Source of the DNA: an uncultured Prevotellaceae bacterium
GTDB lineage: Bacteria > Bacteroidota > Bacteroidia > Bacteroidales > Bacteroidaceae
Assembly: GCA_946411565.1 (NCBI GenBank)
Contig: CAMKEM010000006.1
Span: forward strand, 1 to 64,000
Length of the DNA stretch: 64,000 bases
Direction: 5' to 3'
Shown here: one piece after another, positions 59,898 through 64,000 of the stretch
Layout of the letters: every line of letters begins with the position of its first letter
Position numbering within the stretch: position 1 is the stretch's first letter
Notes under the pieces: generated by a model
The model's input: the letters and a program-made list of their open reading frames with translations, nothing else
Databases searched by the model: none
Told to the model about the DNA's origin: nothing
Made by a program: the position numbers and the translations under genes

Positions 59898-61238
59898 TTA
59901 ATAGCTAATAGTCTCAATGCCACCATTTTTCTGATAGTGAACCAACAGATAAGCCTCGTTGCGGAAGCCTCCGTTTGGCGTCTTGCTGAAATAGTAAGGT
60001 GTCTGTAGTGATGTGTTGTATACCTGACTTCTTTCGCCATAGAAAGTTCCCTTGTATTTATACACGCCACCAATGAAGAATACACCTTGATCATAGCCTG
60101 TAAGGGCAAAATGAGGGAGTGCGTTCATCATATCCACGCCAAATTTGCTCTTGTAGGCACGTTGGAAACTCTGGATATATCCCGACTGCTCGTTATAGAA
60201 ATAAGAAGAAGGGATATGGACGTCGTATTTGTGAAAGAAAGTCTGGTTTTGGTTATATTTCTCGTACATCTGCCATTCTGTATATCCAAACATAGATATC
60301 ATATAGCCTGGAGAATGTGCAAGGAGGGCATCAAGCTTGTGCATGGTCTGGGTAAGCTCAGGAGATCTGCCTGTGTTGAGTACAATCACGTTTCTCTTTG
60401 TTGTAGAGAATGCCTTCTCGAACATTTCGATTGGTGAACGCAGATTCGTGATGCTATACTGTATGCCTTTCTCTTCCAGCTTCTTACGAAGGGCATAGGT
60501 GAATGTACCCTTGTTAGAAGTGGAGTCGTTGCAATCGATAATGATAGGATGGCAGTTACTGAAGCGTTCCATGAATGAGTTTACGCTCTTCTGATTGAAT
60601 ATGTCTGCTGGCTGATAAACCTGATAGATGAATTCGTTACGGTTTACCTCATCGCCATTTATTGAGAATGGGATGACCATGCGTATCATGTTCTTCTTGC
60701 AGAAATCGCCGAGGGACTTGACTTGCTTGGAGTACAGAGGACCGAAGATTATATCCGACTTCTCTACACCTTGCTGGAGTAGGGTAGAGTTGATGTCGTC
60801 AGTTTGTGATACGTTCCATGTCCTAACGTTAATGTTGATGCCGTCAGCCTTGAGTTTTTCCACAGCCATAAGCAGACCACGGTAATACTCAATCATTCTG
60901 CGACCATCACCATCCACATTGTGCAATGGAAGTAGCACGCCGATGTCTATACTGTTCTTTATGGGAGCAGCAGGAGCGGTTGCTACAGGCTGTGGAGTAG
61001 TCTGCTGTGGGAATGGAATATTTATGGTAGCGCCTTTCTTGAGCTCGTAGCCTGGTTGCTGCATCTCTGGGTTAGCGCCGATAAGTTCCTCTATGGTGAT
61101 GTTATAGTCGCGGGCTATGCCGAATATTGTTTCGCGCTTTTTCACCTTGTGGACTGACTGTATCTGCTGTGCATCAGCATCTACGCCGAAGGTGAACAAT
61201 GCTACCAAAAGTAGGATTATGTATTTCTTTTTACTCAT
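59898..61238 (-). CDS. LysM plus periplasmic-binding-fold protein
   Basis: A 446-residue protein from ATG 61238; the frame is open further upstream but without a signal peptide, and it overlaps the promoter. Signal peptide (MSKKKYIILLLVALFTFGVDADA); LysM at ~residues 28-75 (VHKVKKRETIFGIARDYNITIEELIGANPEMQQPGYELKKGATINIPFP); then a two-lobed type I periplasmic-binding fold at ~95-446 (IDIGVLLPLHNVDGDGRRMIEYYRGLLMAVEKLKADGI, DIIFGPLYSKQV). LpoA-like peptidoglycan-synthase regulators share this fold, so a peptidoglycan-bound regulator or sensor is inferred. Confidence 0.85.
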   Translation of the reverse strand: MSKKKYIILLLVALFTFGVDADAQQIQSVHKVKKRETIFGIARDYNITIEELIGANPEMQQPGYELKKGATINIPFPQQTTPQPVATAPAAPIKNSIDIGVLLPLHNVDGDGRRMIEYYRGLLMAVEKLKADGININVRTWNVSQTDDINSTLLQQGVEKSDIIFGPLYSKQVKSLGDFCKKNMIRMVIPFSINGDEVNRNEFIYQVYQPADIFNQKSVNSFMERFSNCHPIIIDCNDSTSNKGTFTYALRKKLEEKGIQYSITNLRSPIEMFEKAFSTTKRNVIVLNTGRSPELTQTMHKLDALLAHSPGYMISMFGYTEWQMYEKYNQNQTFFHKYDVHIPSSYFYNEQSGYIQSFQRAYKSKFGVDMMNALPHFALTGYDQGVFFIGGVYKYKGTFYGERSQVYNTSLQTPYYFSKTPNGGFRNEAYLLVHYQKNGGIETISY

Positions 61239-61266
61239 TTTAGTGTTTATTTTTCTATTTGCGATG

Positions 61267-61297
61267 CAAAAATACGAATTTTTTCGGTATAAATCAA
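61267..61297 (-). promoter_or_regulatory. Promoter of the LysM protein gene
   Basis: On the minus strand, TTG (complement of 61295-61297), a 20-base spacer and TATTTTTG (complement of 61267-61274), 28 bases before the ATG. An exact consensus match. Confidence 0.8.
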
Positions 61298-61329
61298 CAT
61301 ATTTCAGTAATTTTTGCGTTATTTCATAT

Positions 61330-61995
61330 ATGAAAAAGTTTTTTTTGATTATATCTTTGTTGCTCTTTACTGCAATATCGCGAATGTCGGCACAGACCAT
61401 TTCCCCAAGGGCTGTGGTCATTACGGAAACTGGAGATGAAAGGGAAGCGAATTCTACAGAATCAGCCCCTCTCAAAGTACATTTTGAATCTGGCAGTGAT
61501 AGTAGTGACGGCTATTTCGAATGGCGTTTCTACAAGGATGAAATTGTGGAAGGTCAGCACTATCTTGTACGTCATGAAGAGAATACGGATTTCACTTTCA
61601 CGGAAGCAGGTGCGCATATCATATGTCTTTACGCTTCTTTTTCCAATGGTCAGAATGTGACTTCTGATCCTATCAGGATTACTATCAGTACAAGCAAACT
61701 TGACTTCCCCAATGCTTTCTCTCCTAATGATGATCAGCATAATGATGTCTATAAAGCGAAGGATGGATATCAGTCTATTGTGGAGTTCAAGGCTGCAATC
61801 TATAATCGTTGGGGACAGAAACTTTTTGAATGGACGGATCCTTCTTTAGGATGGGATGGAAAGTTCCATGGTCAGCCAGTTAAGGAAGGCGTGTATTATG
61901 TTCATGTTCAGGCAAAAGGAGCTGATGGAGTGAAGTATAACATTAAGAGAGATGTAAATCTTCTAAGGGGATATACAGAGACGACAAATAGATAA
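61330..61995 (+). CDS. Secreted protein with T9SS type B (CHU_C) sorting domain
   Basis: A 221-residue protein from ATG 61330 (MKKFFLIISLLLFTAISRMSAQ, signal peptide); longer upstream frames overlap the divergent promoter. Residues ~25-125 look like an immunoglobulin/PKD-type sandwich (LKVHFESGSDSSDGYFEWRFYKDE...GAHIICLYASFSNG). Residues ~130-215 are the gliding-motility/CHU_C type B sorting domain: FPNAFSPNDDQHNDVYKAKDG, IYNRWGQKLFEW, GWDGKFHGQPVKEGVYYVHVQAKG. It is probably exported by the type IX system and cell-surface bound. It lies 1 base before uvrA. Confidence 0.85.
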   Translation: MKKFFLIISLLLFTAISRMSAQTISPRAVVITETGDEREANSTESAPLKVHFESGSDSSDGYFEWRFYKDEIVEGQHYLVRHEENTDFTFTEAGAHIICLYASFSNGQNVTSDPIRITISTSKLDFPNAFSPNDDQHNDVYKAKDGYQSIVEFKAAIYNRWGQKLFEWTDPSLGWDGKFHGQPVKEGVYYVHVQAKGADGVKYNIKRDVNLLRGYTETTNR

Positions 61996-61996
61996 T

Positions 61997-64000
61997 ATGA
62001 TTGAGATATATGGTGCCAGAGTGCACAATCTAAAGAATATTGATGTTAAGATTCCACGTTATTCGTTGAGTGTTATCACGGGACTTTCTGGTTCTGGAAA
62101 ATCATCGCTTGCCTTTGATACTATTTTTGCTGAGGGACAAAGACGTTACATCGAAACATTCTCTGCCTATGCCCGTAATTTCCTTGGAGGGATGGAACGT
62201 CCTGACGTGGATAAGATTACGGGATTGTCGCCTGTTATCAGTATTGAACAGAAGACTACAAATCGTAATCCTCGCTCTACCGTAGGCACAACGACTGAGG
62301 TGTATGACTATCTTCGACTCCTCTTTGCCCGTGCAGGTACGGCATATAGCTATGTGTCTGGCGAGAAGATGGTGAAATATACTGAGGATCAGGTAACAGA
62401 GATGATTCTTTGCGATTATGTCGGTAAGCGTATCATTATTCTTGCTCCGCTTATCCGTAATCGTAAGGGACATTATCGTGAACTCTTTGAGCAGATGCGT
62501 CGCAAGGGCTATCTTCAGGTTCGTGTGGATGATGAGATCCTTGAACTGGAGAGTGGCATGAAGGTGGATCGCTATAAGAACCACAATATTGAGGTGGTTA
62601 TTGATAAGCTTGCCGTGAAGGATAGTGACGAGGAACGTCTTCGTAACACTATCCGTATTGCCATGCGACAAGGCGAAGGACTTATCATGATATTGGATAA
62701 GGATGCAGATGAGGTGAAATATTTCTCTCGCCGACTGATGTGCCCAACGAGTGGTGTTGCATACAAAGATCCTGCTCCAAATATCTTCTCTTTTAATTCT
62801 CCAGAAGGTGCTTGTCCTCATTGCAAGGGACTTGGTATGATTAATCAGATTGACATGAAGAAGGTCATACCTGATACATCCCTTTCTATTTATGAGGGCG
62901 GAATAGCTCCTCTTGGAAAATATAAGAATCAGATGATCTTTTGGCAGATAGATGCCCTCCTTGCCAAATATGATTGTAAAATCAAGACTCCTATTGCCGA
63001 TATTCCAGAAGATGCTCTTCGGGAGGTGCTATATGGTTGTCTGGATCGTGTGAGGATTCCGAAGGAAATAGCCAAGACGAGTTCTGATTACTTTACGGAG
63101 TATGAAGGAGTTGTGAAATATCTCCGTCAGGTTATTGAGAATGACGATTCTGCTTCCGCTCAAAAGTGGGCTGATCAGTTTATGGCTATGGTGAAATGTC
63201 CTGAGTGTGAGGGGCGTCGCCTAAATAAAGAGGCCCTTTCGTATCGTATTTGGGATAAGAATATCAGCGAACTTGCTGATATGGATATAGACCAACTCTA
63301 TGATTGGTTGGCAGAGGCTCCAAAGCACATGGATGAGCGACAGAATAAGATTGCGGCTGAGATTATCAAGGAGATTCGCACTCGATTGAAGTTTATGCTT
63401 GATGTTGGTCTTGATTATCTTGCTCTTTCGCGTCAGTCAACATCTCTTTCGGGTGGTGAGAGTCAGCGTATTCGACTTGCTACTCAGATTGGTAGTCAGT
63501 TGGTTAATGTGCTTTATATTCTTGATGAGCCTTCCATCGGACTTCATCAGCGTGATAATGACAGACTCATTCATTCCTTGAAGCAGTTGCGTGATATCGG
63601 CAATACCGTTATTGTCGTTGAGCATGATCAGGATATGATGCTTGCTGCCGACTATATCGTTGATATTGGTCCAAAGGCAGGACGAAAGGGTGGGGAAGTT
63701 GTTTTCCAAGGTACTCCGAATGAGATGCTAAAGCAACACACCATTACAGCTGATTATCTCAATGGAACTCTCAAGGTTGAGGTAGAGCGTGATCGTGCCG
63801 TGCCAGAGGAAGAGTTAGGTAATTCTAGGAATGCTAGAAAATCAAGTAAGTCTAGCAATACTAACCAGCCTTCCATTACGATTCATGGTGCTTCTGGCAA
63901 TAACCTCAAGAACGTAGATGTTTCTTTCCCTCTCGGAAAACTCATCGTTGTTACTGGTGTTTCGGGCTCAGGCAAGAGTACTCTCATAAATGAGACACTT
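61997..64000 (+). CDS. uvrA: Excinuclease ABC subunit UvrA, 5' part (runs off the window)
   Basis: 668 codons are visible from ATG 61997 without a stop; a full UvrA has ~940 residues. The first Walker A GLSGSGKSS is at ~residue 33. ABC signature-like LSGGESQRIRLATQIGS and LYILDEPSIGLHQRDN follow in domain I, and the second Walker A GVSGSGKST appears just before the end. It binds damaged DNA with UvrB. Two departures are seen: the CPTS at ~254 lacks the second Cys of the usual CPxC pair, although CPHC and CPEC follow; and there is a Ser/Asn-rich linker (NSRNARKSSKSSNTN) between the two ABC halves. Confidence 0.93.
   Translation, partial: MIEIYGARVHNLKNIDVKIPRYSLSVITGLSGSGKSSLAFDTIFAEGQRRYIETFSAYARNFLGGMERPDVDKITGLSPVISIEQKTTNRNPRSTVGTTTEVYDYLRLLFARAGTAYSYVSGEKMVKYTEDQVTEMILCDYVGKRIIILAPLIRNRKGHYRELFEQMRRKGYLQVRVDDEILELESGMKVDRYKNHNIEVVIDKLAVKDSDEERLRNTIRIAMRQGEGLIMILDKDADEVKYFSRRLMCPTSGVAYKDPAPNIFSFNSPEGACPHCKGLGMINQIDMKKVIPDTSLSIYEGGIAPLGKYKNQMIFWQIDALLAKYDCKIKTPIADIPEDALREVLYGCLDRVRIPKEIAKTSSDYFTEYEGVVKYLRQVIENDDSASAQKWADQFMAMVKCPECEGRRLNKEALSYRIWDKNISELADMDIDQLYDWLAEAPKHMDERQNKIAAEIIKEIRTRLKFMLDVGLDYLALSRQSTSLSGGESQRIRLATQIGSQLVNVLYILDEPSIGLHQRDNDRLIHSLKQLRDIGNTVIVVEHDQDMMLAADYIVDIGPKAGRKGGEVVFQGTPNEMLKQHTITADYLNGTLKVEVERDRAVPEEELGNSRNARKSSKSSNTNQPSITIHGASGNNLKNVDVSFPLGKLIVVTGVSGSGKSTLINETL

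Noticed and set aside
61117..61329. Upstream extension of the T9SS type B cargo gene
   Set aside because: It overlaps the divergent LysM gene and its promoter; the signal peptide starts at 61330.

Overview
The window looks like chromosomal DNA from a Bacteroidales bacterium, most likely a Prevotella/Segatella-type member of the Prevotellaceae. The evidence is the gene content and the promoter type. There are SusC/TonB-style outer-membrane receptors with carboxypeptidase-regulatory N-termini, a hybrid two-component system (HTCS), cargo with type IX secretion (T9SS) C-terminal tails, an FtsK/LolA pair, and no Shine-Dalgarno preference. Several promoters match the Bacteroidetes pattern TTG-N19/20-TANNTTTG exactly. 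No phage, integrase, transposase, CRISPR array or rRNA operon was seen.

Layout. 1-1.27 kb is a repeat-rich intergenic region ending in a clear promoter. 1.28-5.1 kb holds a large secreted leucine-rich-repeat protein and a small glycine-rich protein. 5.2-5.8 kb is a YafQ-type toxin-antitoxin pair, followed by an AEC transporter and a small secreted protein. 7.4-8.3 kb is a compact DUF3791/DUF3990/DUF3791-like cassette that resembles an ADP-ribosyltransferase toxin with two small partners. 8.3-20.3 kb runs on the minus strand: ftsK, a LolA-like protein, a BNR+Sel1 secreted protein, an HTCS, a membrane protein and a CXXCH-bearing beta-propeller lipoprotein. 21-26.7 kb runs on the plus strand: DEDDy exonuclease, rRNA methyltransferase, tilS, a beta-helix lipoprotein and cdd. 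26.8-27.6 kb is an MNT/HEPN pair. 27.9-32.9 kb holds two TonB-dependent receptors. 33.4-36.1 kb holds an acyl-CoA synthetase, a TfoX-N protein and a PPOX-fold protein. 36.3-39.9 kb is an ECF sigma / short anti-sigma / STN-TonB receptor signalling unit. 39.9-41.45 kb is a 1.5 kb repeat-rich gap.

41.45-53.77 kb is a surface-glycan locus. It has five glycosyltransferases plus a GT11 fucosyltransferase, a complete GDP-D-glycero-alpha-D-manno-heptose module (hddA, gmhA and a fused HddC-GmhB), a secreted TIM-barrel hydrolase-like protein, and a terminal protein that joins a WecA/MraY-like polytopic phosphoglycosyltransferase to a WcaJ/PglC-like monotopic one. 53.77-54.7 kb is queD-queE. The window ends with leuB, a TPR protein, an iron alcohol dehydrogenase, two identical tRNA-Lys genes, an outer-membrane barrel, a LysM/periplasmic-binding protein, a T9SS type B cargo protein and the 5' two thirds of uvrA.

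The most distinctive feature of the sequence is a dispersed GC-rich palindromic repeat family (about 18 copies), mostly at gene ends. It also enters coding sequence. In two unrelated exported proteins it encodes the same LPLGGLGG stretch as the hydrophobic core of the signal peptide, and it also contributes to the ends of cdd and a TfoX-like gene. Other strong candidates for follow-up are the two-superfamily phosphoglycosyltransferase fusion with altered N-domain motifs, the DUF3791/DUF3990 cassette, the FecR-less anti-sigma, and a 380 bp nested inverted-repeat element in front of the glycan locus. Family names come from reading motifs; no database search was possible.
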